From contig JBNOAI010000004.1 in assembly GCA_050283925.1 (NCBI GenBank), forward strand, positions 308,961 to 372,960: 64,000 bases of DNA. The letters run 5' to 3'. The position numbers were made by a program, and so were the translations under genes. Each line of letters begins with the position of its first letter. Within the stretch, counting starts at the first letter, position 1. The DNA is from ZC4RG25 sp023428365. GTDB lineage: Bacteria > Pseudomonadota > Alphaproteobacteria > Rhizobiales > Hyphomicrobiaceae. The notes beneath the pieces are model-generated. The model saw nothing but the letters and a program-made list of their open reading frames with translations. It had not been told where the DNA came from and did no database searches. Positions 53,118 to 61,391 of this stretch are shown here, piece after piece.

Positions 53118-54095
53118 GTGCACGAACTTAATCGTCGGACGTTTGTTCTATCAGCGACTGCAGCAGGTGGAGCACTGGGCCTCGCCGGTTCGGTGGAAAT
53201 CATGTCTTCCGCTTACGCCCAAACAGGAGCATCACCGCTCAACCCGACGGGAGCGAAGTTTCATCGCTTCAAGGTCGGTGATATCGAAGTGACCACGGTT
53301 TTCGACGGCGCCATTTTGCGGGATCACAATCCCGGTTTCATCAAGAATGCGACCGTCGATGACGCAAAAGCGGCGTTGAAGACTGCAAATTTACCGGAAG
53401 ACAAGGTTCCCAATTCTTACACGGTGACGGTCGTCAAAATCGGCGATCAGACCATCATGTTTGATGCCGGAAATCCTCGTGGTGGATCTCCCGATACCGG
53501 GCATCTGACCGATAATCTGAAGGCTGCTGGAATCGACGCTGGCACGCTTTCCGCGATTGTCATCACGCATTTCCATCCCGATCACATCTACGGTCTGATG
53601 ACCAAGGACAATGCCCAGGTCTTTGGCGAGACGCCGATTGTGGTGCCGGAAGCCGAATACAAATTCTGGAGCGATCCTGCCGTAATCGAGAAACTCGCCG
53701 AAGGGCGCAGGGGCATCGCGCAGCGGGTGCAGGCGACAATGCCGAATTGGAAAAACCTGCAGCAGGTCGCCGACGACCAAGACGTAACCGCTGGCGTGCG
53801 TGCGGTCGCAAGCTACGGGCATTCGCCCGGCCACACCAGCTATCTCGTGTCCGCCGGCAACGCGCAGGTGATGGTGCTGGGTGATATCACCAACATTCCC
53901 GCGTTCAACATGCGAAATCCCGGCTGGCACATCAGTTTCGACCAGGACGCGGAAATGGCGGAGGCCACACGCCGCCGGATCTTCGATCGCGTTGTCGCCG
54001 ATAAGATCGTTTGTACCGGCTATCACTGGGGTATGCCGGGAGCGGGCACTGTCGAGAAAGACGGCGGCGGCTACGTGTTGAAGCCGGTCGCGTGA
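53118..54095 (+). CDS. Tat-exported metallo-beta-lactamase-fold hydrolase
   Basis: 325 residues from GTG 53118, chosen because GGGAGGTGACG lies directly upstream; an in-frame ATG at 53025 gives 31 extra residues with no ribosome site. Residues 6-10 RRTFV are a twin-arginine Tat motif with a hydrophobic core (LSATAAGGALGLAGSVE) and AYA cleavage. The metal motif H151-F-H153-P-D155-H156 is complete; further metal ligands are likely His in SYGHSPGHT and YHWG. The substrate is unknown: esterase, lactamase or sulfatase-like activities occur. It may act on the imported compound in the periplasm. Confidence 0.85.
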   Translation: MHELNRRTFVLSATAAGGALGLAGSVEIMSSAYAQTGASPLNPTGAKFHRFKVGDIEVTTVFDGAILRDHNPGFIKNATVDDAKAALKTANLPEDKVPNSYTVTVVKIGDQTIMFDAGNPRGGSPDTGHLTDNLKAAGIDAGTLSAIVITHFHPDHIYGLMTKDNAQVFGETPIVVPEAEYKFWSDPAVIEKLAEGRRGIAQRVQATMPNWKNLQQVADDQDVTAGVRAVASYGHSPGHTSYLVSAGNAQVMVLGDITNIPAFNMRNPGWHISFDQDAEMAEATRRRIFDRVVADKIVCTGYHWGMPGAGTVEKDGGGYVLKPVA

Positions 54096-54100
54096 GTTTG

Positions 54101-54134
54101 GTTGGCCGGCTGCCTGATCCGGCAGCCGGCCAAC
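54101..54134. terminator. Hairpin between convergent genes
   Basis: 14-bp perfect stem GTTGGCCGGCTGCC (54101-54114) / GGCAGCCGGCCAAC (54121-54134), loop TGATCC, filling the gap between the metallo-hydrolase gene and the convergent vWA gene. No T-run, but likely acts on both strands. Confidence 0.65.
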
Positions 54135-54146
54135 TCGCATCGCGAC

Positions 54147-54779
54147 TTATTCGCCCCGGAGTTTTTCGCGCTCCTCGGACGTAAAGCCCTCCGCGAGATC
54201 AGCCTTCACGTTGCGCGCTTTGCTGTAACGAGCTGAACGCCGGTAAGCCACATCGCCCGTGTCGGCCATCGCGCTGAGGGCAAACATCGCGGTATTCGAA
54301 GCGGCGAGGCCCATGTTGCTGGCTTGCGCCCAGGCATTGTGATTGGCGCCGAGGTAAACCACGAGCCAGTCATTCTCGTCCTGCTTTCGCTTCAGCAGTT
54401 TTGCGATCGCCTCCTTGGAGTATTCGCGCGAGCTGTTCTCTTCTCCGTCCGTCATGACGACGAGGATTGATCGCGCGCTGGGCTTTGAATGTTTTTCCAG
54501 CAGCCCCACCGCATGGCCAACGGCATCCAGCAACGGCGTCCCACCGCGTGGCTGGTATTCGTCCGCCGTGATGTCCGGACACGTACCAACCGCAACGTGA
54601 TCGCGAATGCGGTCGATACCGCCGGTATCGAACAGGATGACAGACGCACAGGCATTCATTTCCGCGTCGTCGCGAACCTGACGGAGATATCCGTTAACCG
54701 CGCCGAGCGCGTCCATCCGACAGCTTTCCATCGAGCCCGACCGATCGAGAACAACGCAGATCGAAACATCTTGTGCCAT
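54147..54779 (-). CDS. von Willebrand factor A domain protein
   Basis: 210 residues from ATG 54779, which has GAGGAAA about 7 nt upstream; an upstream ATG five codons earlier exists. MIDAS motif D12-R-S14-G-S16 (VVLDRSGSM). The rest of the fold is normal (VMTDGEENSSRE). It is cytoplasmic by lack of a signal, and probably a metal-dependent adaptor; no AAA or chelatase partner is adjacent. Family is clear, role unknown. Confidence 0.84.
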   Translation of the reverse strand: MAQDVSICVVLDRSGSMESCRMDALGAVNGYLRQVRDDAEMNACASVILFDTGGIDRIRDHVAVGTCPDITADEYQPRGGTPLLDAVGHAVGLLEKHSKPSARSILVVMTDGEENSSREYSKEAIAKLLKRKQDENDWLVVYLGANHNAWAQASNMGLAASNTAMFALSAMADTGDVAYRRSARYSKARNVKADLAEGFTSEEREKLRGE

Positions 54780-55206
54780 GCAGGATTTCCTCATGGGACC
54801 ATGTTGAGACGCCGCCCGCGTGTGCGCAGGCGGACGCCATCACGCGCAATGCCGGCCCGGACTTTGCGCATGTCATCATCGCGTTCGAGGTATCGGCTGC
54901 ATCGACCAGTGTGCGGACGCCGAGTGGGATATGACGCTGCGACCGCGGGCAATAAAGCCAGCGGGAAAAGCTGCGGATCACCAGGCGTGAAGTCAACGGG
55001 CCGTGCAGGTTGCACCGGATGCCGGAGGTCCACCCATTGGGTTATCGCTCTGCTCAGGCAGGCGTTTGGCACCTCGGCCGGTGCGAGTTTCCTTATAGAA
55101 TAGGACGATGACGGAATTTGGGCGTCCAGCGCTTTCCACGATGCGGGCGGCCCGTTGGCACATTGCAATTGACGCCTGATTGTGCGTAAGCCTGTGCCGC
55201 GAAGAT
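54780..55206. other. Intergenic stretch, no feature recognised
   Basis: 427 bp between the vWA gene and the DUF2946 gene. Frames on both strands are poor matches to any protein and lack ribosome sites. It probably holds two divergent promoters, but no clear boxes or operator were seen. Confidence 0.55.
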
Positions 55207-55608
55207 ATGGAACTGCGGATGCTGTTGCGCAGGTGGATCAGCCTTCTGGCCGTGTTCGGCGTGCTTTTGCACGCAGGCGCACTCGTGCGCCACAACGCGG
55301 CCATGGCGGGCGCGCATCTGCAGCATCAGGCGTTGGTTGCCGATCTGCAGGTCATCTGTCACTCGGGCGGCCCTGGCGCCGCTGAGCCCGCGGATCTCCC
55401 GTACGTCCCTCGCCCATTCGACGCCGAGAAGGGCTGTCCCCTTTGCTCGGGTGTGGCCTCGGCCTTTGCATTAATTGGCCCGGCTCCGGTTTTCTCAGCG
55501 GCGGAGCTTTGCAGCAAAGCGTTCGAGCCGCCGGTCTTTGTGGCGGCCGTGCCCGTTGCACCCACGCGATTGCTGCCGCCTGCGCGTGGTCCTCCTGACG
55601 TGGCCTGA
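55207..55608 (+). CDS. DUF2946-family protein, probable copper-related
   Basis: 133 residues from ATG 55207. A hydrophobic N-terminus (RRWISLLAVFGVLLHAGALV), an ICHSG motif, a CPLCS motif (about residues 78-82) and a RGPP end match DUF2946, a family that travels with copper homeostasis genes. The Cys motifs may bind Cu or be redox-active. Followed by a YcnI-PCuAC fusion gene 122 bp further, supporting a copper role. Confidence 0.78.
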   Translation: MELRMLLRRWISLLAVFGVLLHAGALVRHNAAMAGAHLQHQALVADLQVICHSGGPGAAEPADLPYVPRPFDAEKGCPLCSGVASAFALIGPAPVFSAAELCSKAFEPPVFVAAVPVAPTRLLPPARGPPDVA

Positions 55609-55730
55609 AACTCGCGATTAAGCGGGTTGAAAATTGCCAATTCAATCTGTTGTTCCGCCTGAAGCCGTCGCGGCGCGATTGCCGGTCGCGGCAGACGAGG
55701 CGTGGACAGCGCTGGAATTCAGGAGACGTT

Positions 55731-56735
55731 ATGATGAAGTTTATTGCTGCGCGCGGGCTTGCAGCCAGCCTGCTTGTGTCCGTTACTGCCTCGACAGCCT
55801 TCGCCCACGCTGGTCTCGAAAATCGCGAGGCGACAATCGGCACCACTTACAAAGCGATCGTCAAAATTCCGCATGGTTGCGATGGCACAGCGACCACCAA
55901 GATTAGTGTGCAAATCCCGAACGGATTGATAGCCGTTAAACCGATGCCGAAGCCGGGCTGGTCATTGCAGACTGTGAAGGGTGCCTATGACAAAGCCTAC
56001 CCCTATTACGGCGGTAAGGAGTTGACGGAGGGTGTTACTGAAGTGAGCTGGAGCGGCGGAAATCTGCCGGATGCTCACTACGACGAGTTCACCTTTACCG
56101 GGCTTATGGCCAAGAGCCTGACTCCGGACACCATGATGTACTTTCCGATTTCGCAGGATTGCGAAAAGGGGAGCGTCAGCTGGTCGGACATTCCGGCGGC
56201 GGGCCAGAATCCACATGACCTGAAGTTGCCGGCTCCGCGTGTCCGTCTTGTCCAGGCCCAGCCCAGTGGCCACGGTACGGCGCAATCAGCATCCACCGCT
56301 GCGGCTGCAACTTTCAAAGTCGGACCGCTCGTCGTCGAAACTCCCTGGGCGCGTGCCACGCCGGGCGGAGCGAGGGTCGGTGGCGGCTATCTGAAGATCA
56401 CCAACACAGGCAGTGAACCAGATCGCCTGACCGGCGGCTCGGTGCCGTTCGCCAAGAGTGTCGAGGTGCACGAGATGGCGATGACCGGAGACGTCATGAA
56501 AATGCGTCGGTTGGAAAACGGCCTCGAGATCAAGCCCGGCGAAACCGTCGAGTTGAAGCCGGGCGGCAATCACCTCATGTTCATGGGACTGACGGAGGGC
56601 TTGAAGAACGGCCAGCAGGTCAAGGGCACGCTCGTATTCGAAAAGGCCGGTTCCGTCGACGTGATTTACAACGTCACGCCAATGGGAGCAGCTCAGCCGC
56701 AGGGCGCTGCCAAGGGCGGGCATTCGCATCACTGA
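55731..56735 (+). CDS. YcnI (DUF1775) - PCuAC fusion, copper chaperone
   Basis: 334 residues from ATG 55731 (AGGAG upstream; a second ATG three bases later is equal). Signal peptide ends AFA before H26, so mature protein starts with His, as needed for the Cu-binding YcnI histidine site. DUF1775 domain about residues 26-170 (IPHGCDGTATTKISVQIPNG). PCuAC domain about residues 195-320 with H247-x10-M258-x22-H281-x-M283, the Cu(I) motif. PCuAC delivers copper to cytochrome oxidase; a fusion with YcnI is less common than separate genes. Ends in a His-rich tail (GGHSHH). Confidence 0.9.
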   Translation: MMKFIAARGLAASLLVSVTASTAFAHAGLENREATIGTTYKAIVKIPHGCDGTATTKISVQIPNGLIAVKPMPKPGWSLQTVKGAYDKAYPYYGGKELTEGVTEVSWSGGNLPDAHYDEFTFTGLMAKSLTPDTMMYFPISQDCEKGSVSWSDIPAAGQNPHDLKLPAPRVRLVQAQPSGHGTAQSASTAAAATFKVGPLVVETPWARATPGGARVGGGYLKITNTGSEPDRLTGGSVPFAKSVEVHEMAMTGDVMKMRRLENGLEIKPGETVELKPGGNHLMFMGLTEGLKNGQQVKGTLVFEKAGSVDVIYNVTPMGAAQPQGAAKGGHSHH

Positions 56736-56771
56736 GCCGCCTCGCAATCACGAGGCAGCGTCGAACGCCGC

Positions 56772-57593
56772 TTAGATGATCCGCTTGCGAACGAACGTCA
56801 CGACGATCTCGGCGGCGACAACAACCAGCAGGATTGCGAGCAATGCCATCGCGGTCCTGTCCCACCGGAAGGTATTCAGCGCGGTATCGATCACCATGCC
56901 GATGCCGCCCGCACCGACCAGACCGAGCACGGCAGACTCGCGTACGTTGATGTCCCAGCGGAACACGGCGATCGACCAGAATGCCGGACGAACCTGCGGC
57001 CAGTACCCCATCTTGAGAATGCTCAGCCACGGCGACCCCGTTGCCTGTAAGGCTTCGATGGTCCCCTTGTTGGCTTCCTCCAGCGCTTCGCCCAAAAGCT
57101 TGCCGACAAAACCGATCGAGCGAAAAGCAATCGCGAACGTTCCGGCGAGCGGTCCCGGCCCGAACACCGCGACAAACAGCAGCGCCCATACGAGCGAGTT
57201 CACCGAGCGCGACGACGTCAGGATCAGCTTGGCGAGGAAGTTCAGCGGCCAGAACGTGGTAATATTCCGCGCCGCCATCAGGCTGACGGGCACAGCCATG
57301 ATCACCGCGAGAATTGTGCCGAGCGTCGCGATATGCAGCGTTTCGACGAGCGCATGATGCACGCCCATCTGGTCGCTTTGATAATAGTGTGCCCAGTCGA
57401 TGGGCCACATGCGCCGGAACAGGTCGGCCATTTGCTCCGGGGCGTCGTAGAGAAATTCCGGAATGATCTCGACCGTCCGTAGCGCCCAGACGACGGACGC
57501 GACGAGGATGAAATAGGTGAAATAGCGCCCGAGCCGCTGCGAGAGCGTGAAACGGCTCCATTCGCGGTTCAGCGATTGTATGGTCTGGCTCAT
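56772..57593 (-). CDS. phnE: Phosphonate/phosphate-ester ABC transporter permease, PhnE type (second)
   Basis: 273 residues from ATG 57593; a much longer frame upstream is just the preceding gene in another phase. About 6 membrane helices, and the EAA-like loop LGEALEEANKGTIEALQATGSPW (about residues 165-190) that contacts the ATPase. Start overlaps the stop of the preceding permease gene by 4 bp (ATGA). Partner of the next permease. Confidence 0.92.
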   Translation of the reverse strand: MSQTIQSLNREWSRFTLSQRLGRYFTYFILVASVVWALRTVEIIPEFLYDAPEQMADLFRRMWPIDWAHYYQSDQMGVHHALVETLHIATLGTILAVIMAVPVSLMAARNITTFWPLNFLAKLILTSSRSVNSLVWALLFVAVFGPGPLAGTFAIAFRSIGFVGKLLGEALEEANKGTIEALQATGSPWLSILKMGYWPQVRPAFWSIAVFRWDINVRESAVLGLVGAGGIGMVIDTALNTFRWDRTAMALLAILLVVVAAEIVVTFVRKRII

Positions 57594-58405
57594 AGGAATA
57601 GCGCCCGGAGCCGTTGCGAGATCACTTCGCCGATCATGATCATGACGATGATGGCGATCAGGATGGCGCAGACATAGTCGTAGTCGAAACGCCCGAATGC
57701 CGACTGCAACGTGCCGCCGATCCCGCCGCCGCCGACGATGCCGACCATGGTGGAGTTTCGCAGGTTGGAGTCGAGTTGATAGGTGGAAAAGCCGATGAAG
57801 CGCGCGTTCACTTGCGGTAGAACCGCGAAGATCAGCGTGTTCATGAAGTTCGCGCCGCTGGCCTTTACGGCTTCCACCTGCTTCAGGGAGATTTCCTCGA
57901 TCGCTTCTGCAAACAGCTTGGCGATAAAGCCGATCGAAGCAACGATCAGAGCCAGAATTCCCGCTAGCGCTCCGAAGCCGACGCCTTTCACGAACAGAAT
58001 GGCGACGATGATCGGATGGAACGACCGGCACAGCATGATCAGTCCGCGCGCCGGCCACGTGACCCAGCCGGGCATCAGGTTTCGCGCAGCCAGGACGCCG
58101 ATGGGGAGCGATAGTAAAATGCCCGCCGCAGAGGCGAGGATGGCGATCTGCAGGCTTTCCCGCAGCCCCTCGTACATCAGCGTGCGGAGCTCTGGATTCG
58201 AAAACAGCGGCGGGAACATCCGTCCCAGCAGTTTTGCGGCGTTGTCGAGCCCAATGACAAACCGATCGTAGCTAAAGTCCAGGATCGTGAACGCGTAGAG
58301 TACGTAGGCCACGAGCAGCAACCATCCGATCCGCGTGGTCCAGCTCGATTTGAGGACGTCGGCGCGGTCAGCCGTTGGGCGGGGAGGCAGGCTTACATCA
58401 GCCAT
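57590..58405 (-). CDS. phnE: Phosphonate/phosphate-ester ABC transporter permease, PhnE type (first)
   Basis: 271 residues with the EAA loop LFAEAIEEISLKQVEAVKASGANF (about residues 160-183) and about 6 helices. Two separate PhnE permeases form a heterodimer in this layout. Start overlaps the phnC stop by 13 bp. Confidence 0.92.
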   Translation of the reverse strand: MADVSLPPRPTADRADVLKSSWTTRIGWLLLVAYVLYAFTILDFSYDRFVIGLDNAAKLLGRMFPPLFSNPELRTLMYEGLRESLQIAILASAAGILLSLPIGVLAARNLMPGWVTWPARGLIMLCRSFHPIIVAILFVKGVGFGALAGILALIVASIGFIAKLFAEAIEEISLKQVEAVKASGANFMNTLIFAVLPQVNARFIGFSTYQLDSNLRNSTMVGIVGGGGIGGTLQSAFGRFDYDYVCAILIAIIVMIMIGEVISQRLRALFL

Positions 58406-59172
58406 CCTTCGCCTCCGTAGATCTGCTGCAGGTGATCATTCGTGAGCGCATCCGGCGGGCCGTCAAAAACGACATTGCCGCCGGCCATGCCGACGATGCG
58501 ATCCGCGAAGCGGCGGGCAAGATCGACTTGGTGCATATTGACGATGAGCGGAATGCTGCGCGCCCGCGTCAGACCCGTCATCAGTTCCATGATTTCCACA
58601 GACGTCTTCGGATCGAGCGACGACGTTGGCTCGTCGGCGAGCAGCAGCCGAGGTTCCTGCATCAGCGCGCGTGCGATGCCGACGCGTTGGCGCTGCCCGC
58701 CTGAAAGCGCATCGGCGCGCTGTCCGGCATAGCCATCCAGGCCGACCTGTGCGAGCAGATCGAAGGCGCGGTCGATGTCCTGCTGCGGAAAACGACGCAA
58801 CCAGACGCGCCACACCGGCAGATGTCCAAGCTGACCCGTCAGCACGTTCTCCATCACGGAGAGGCGTTCGACGAGATTATACTCTTGAAACACCATCCCG
58901 ATCTTGCAGCGTACTGCGCGCAGGCTGGCGCCGCGGATTTTCGCCAGGTTCTGTCCGTCGAACAGAATATCGCCGGAGGTCGGCGCAACGAGACGATTGA
59001 TCGAACGGATCAGCGTCGATTTTCCCGTACCCGATGGGCCAATGATGGCCGTCACCGAGCTATCGGGAAACTCCATCGAGACGCCTTTGAGGACGGGTTT
59101 GCCGGGCACATACGCCACGACAAGGTCGCGCAGTACGACGGCAGCAGGCAGAGGCATTGCGGCCATTGTCAT
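58393..59172 (-). CDS. phnC: Phosphonate ABC transporter ATP-binding protein
   Basis: 259 residues from ATG 59172, which has AAGG upstream; a longer frame to 59226 is less likely. Walker A GPSGTGKST, signature LSGGQRQRVGIARAL, Walker B LLLADEPTSSLDP. It drives uptake of phosphonates or phosphate esters. Confidence 0.94.
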   Translation of the reverse strand: MTMAAMPLPAAVVLRDLVVAYVPGKPVLKGVSMEFPDSSVTAIIGPSGTGKSTLIRSINRLVAPTSGDILFDGQNLAKIRGASLRAVRCKIGMVFQEYNLVERLSVMENVLTGQLGHLPVWRVWLRRFPQQDIDRAFDLLAQVGLDGYAGQRADALSGGQRQRVGIARALMQEPRLLLADEPTSSLDPKTSVEIMELMTGLTRARSIPLIVNMHQVDLARRFADRIVGMAGGNVVFDGPPDALTNDHLQQIYGGEGWLM

Positions 59173-59230
59173 GGATCCTTGGCCTGTGGTCCGCGCGCTG
59201 CCTGCGAGCAGATGGTCGAAAGCCAAACGA

Positions 59231-59265
59231 TGCGGTCCCGCAGGACAATGTCATGCAGGACCGCA
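59231..59265 (-). terminator. Intercistronic hairpin between phnD and phnC
   Basis: 8-bp outer stem TGCGGTCC (59231-59238) / GGACCGCA (59258-59265), extended by 3 inner pairs after one mismatch, no T-run. It lies after the binding-protein gene, so it may raise PhnD over the permease as in other ABC operons. Confidence 0.5.
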
Positions 59266-59294
59266 GTCGCGTTCAATTCGGAGCAGCGCATCAG

Positions 59295-60335
59295 CTACTG
59301 CTTCTTCGCCTTGGCTGCAGCAGCGTCAGATTCCTTCTTGGCCATCGCCGACAGGCCGCTTTGCGTGTAGCCACCCTCGGCTTCTTCCGCGATTTTGCGG
59401 ATGGCGCCCCAATCCTTCTGATAGGTGATTGGGAAGAAGCGATCAGCCCCTTCGAATGCCTTCAGCATTTCCGGCGTATAGCGGAACGAGAAGAAGGCTT
59501 CTTTGATCTTCTCGACCAGCGCTGGGTCGAGATCGTGGGCGTAGGCGAATGACGAGGTGGGGAACAGGTCGCTCTTATAGATGATGCGGAACGCGTCCTC
59601 CGGCACCTGTCCGCGACGGACCATCCGGTAGAAGACGTCCGACGCTACCGGGGCAGCGTCATAGTCGCCCGAGAAAACGCCCATCACCGACTGGTCGTGC
59701 TTGCCCGAATAGAGCGCTTTGTAATCCGTATCCGGCGTCAGGCCCTCAGCGGGAAACAGAACGCGAGGCGCGAGATTGCCCGAATTGGACGACGGTGCCG
59801 TATGGGCCACCTTCTTGTCTTTGAGGTCGGAGAGCTTCTGGAACGGGCTGTCTTTCTTCACCAGCACGATCAGATGATAGCCCTGCAGCTCCTTCTCGTT
59901 GCCTTTGACAGCGAACGGAATGGCGCCAGCAAGGTTGACGGCGAAACCGGTCGGACCTGTCGAGAAGCCGCCGACATGCAATCGGCCGGAACGCATGGCC
60001 TCGATCTCGGCGGCGTTCGATTGCACCTGATAATAGACCACACGTTTGCCGGTCACCTGGGCCAGATGGTCGGTGAAGGGCTTCAGAATGTTTTGGTAAA
60101 CAGCCGGATCTTCAACGGGCGTATAGGTGAAGACCAGCGTCGATGGGTTCTTGAGTTTTGAAGGATCCTTCGGTGCGTCGGCGACAAGGTCGCCATTCTC
60201 ATCGCAGTAAAGGACGTCCAACGATCCGCGCGATTTGCAATCATCTTGTGCAATCACGGGTTGGGTAAAGCCGGTCGTAAATGCAAGCATGCCGGCAAGC
60301 GCGAGCGCCCCAAGTTTGGGCTCGAATGCCATCAT
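59295..60335 (-). CDS. phnD: Phosphonate/phosphate-type substrate-binding protein
   Basis: 346 residues with signal peptide (LGALALAGMLAFTTGFTQPVIAQ, about residues 8-30). FTYTPVEDPAVYQNILKPFTDHLAQVTGKRVVYYQVQSNAAEIEAMRSGRLHVGGFSTGPTGFAVN and TAPSSNSGNLAPRVLF match PhnD. ATG 60335 follows GGGAGGACT. First gene of the unit; a Pho box lies about 83 bp upstream. Confidence 0.92.
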   Translation of the reverse strand: MMAFEPKLGALALAGMLAFTTGFTQPVIAQDDCKSRGSLDVLYCDENGDLVADAPKDPSKLKNPSTLVFTYTPVEDPAVYQNILKPFTDHLAQVTGKRVVYYQVQSNAAEIEAMRSGRLHVGGFSTGPTGFAVNLAGAIPFAVKGNEKELQGYHLIVLVKKDSPFQKLSDLKDKKVAHTAPSSNSGNLAPRVLFPAEGLTPDTDYKALYSGKHDQSVMGVFSGDYDAAPVASDVFYRMVRRGQVPEDAFRIIYKSDLFPTSSFAYAHDLDPALVEKIKEAFFSFRYTPEMLKAFEGADRFFPITYQKDWGAIRKIAEEAEGGYTQSGLSAMAKKESDAAAAKAKKQ

Positions 60336-60417
60336 AGTCCTCCCAATCGCTTTACGTTGTTCGTGTCGGCCGAAGTGGCCGTGAAAGCGTGAAGCCGTTT
60401 TGGCTCAAGGGGCAATG

Positions 60418-60435
60418 TTGTCATAGAGCTGTCAT
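60418..60435 (+). promoter_or_regulatory. Pho box upstream of the phn operon
   Basis: Two 7-bp direct repeats TTGTCAT (60418-60424) and CTGTCAT (60429-60435) with 4-nt spacing, near the PhoB consensus (CTGTCAT repeat, 11-bp period). It suggests phosphate-starvation control. The repeat reads on the plus strand, opposite to phnD; the plus-strand gene (LysE) is 174 bp downstream, so orientation is unexpected. Confidence 0.7.
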
Positions 60436-60608
60436 AAAAGCGAGTGCGACGTTGGCCGAAGATCCGCAGTCTCGCTTTCGCCTCGAAGCGGCTTAAAGCG
60501 CGCGGCCTGACGGCCAATGGCTAGTTTCCGGGATTGCGATACGAGGGGGGCTAGACAGCTCGACCTGATCGATGGCTCCATCCGCCGATCATCTTGGGAG
60601 CACACAGT

Positions 60609-61235
60609 ATGACGATTGAGACGTGGTTGGCGTTCGTTGCGACGTCTGCTGTGCTGCTGGTTATTCCCGGACCGACAGTTCTTCTTGTCGTGTCCTATGC
60701 CCTCGGGCAGGGGCTGCGCGTCGCGCTGCCGATGGCCGTTGGCGTTGCTCTCGGTGACTTCACCGCCATGACGCTGTCGATGCTCGGTGTCGGTGCTTTG
60801 CTGGCGGCATCCGCATCGCTGTTTACGGCGCTTAAGTGGGTCGGTGCGGGTTATCTGATCTGGCTCGGCATCAAGTTGTGGCTGGCAGGTGGTCAGCTCG
60901 ATGCGCCGCCGCGAACCGATGGCACGTCACGGCTGAAGATGCTCGCCCATGCCTGGATCGTTACCGCGCTCAATCCCAAGGGCATCGTGTTCTTCGTGGC
61001 GTTCCTGCCGCAATTCCTGAACCCGCACACCGATGTGCTCGCACAGATGGTGATTTTTCAGGTAACGTTCCTGACCCTCGCGTTCATCAATATCCTCGTC
61101 TACGCGCTGATCGCGGCGCGCGCCCGATCGCTGGTTAGGAATGAGACTGTGATCAGCCTGTTCCACAAGGCAGGCGGAACATTATTGGTCGGGGCCGGAT
61201 TGGCGACCGTGACAGTCAGGGCAGCGCAGAACTGA
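60609..61235 (+). CDS. LysE-family amino acid exporter
   Basis: 208 residues from ATG 60609 (GGGAG upstream). TWLAFVATSAVLLVIPGPTVLLVVSYALGQGLRVALPMAVGVALGDF (about residues 4-50) is the RhtB/LysE signature with six helices. It exports amino acids or homoserine lactone-like compounds. No regulator next to it. Confidence 0.9.
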   Translation: MTIETWLAFVATSAVLLVIPGPTVLLVVSYALGQGLRVALPMAVGVALGDFTAMTLSMLGVGALLAASASLFTALKWVGAGYLIWLGIKLWLAGGQLDAPPRTDGTSRLKMLAHAWIVTALNPKGIVFFVAFLPQFLNPHTDVLAQMVIFQVTFLTLAFINILVYALIAARARSLVRNETVISLFHKAGGTLLVGAGLATVTVRAAQN

Positions 61236-61391
61236 ATTCGGGCAAATATCGGGCAATCTCCTGCGATTATTCTGCTACTTTCGCACGTCATCGCCCGATG
61301 CTATCCACGTCGCCCGGCACGGCTCGTTTTGCTCGTTGCGTTGCGAGATGGGCGCGTGCTGACATCACCAAACAGCTCTCCCATAAGGCCA

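Noticed and set aside
56772..58058. 428-residue minus-strand frame spanning both PhnE genes
   Set aside because: The first ~155 residues are the other permease in a wrong phase; the real gene starts at ATG 57593 with a 4-bp overlap.
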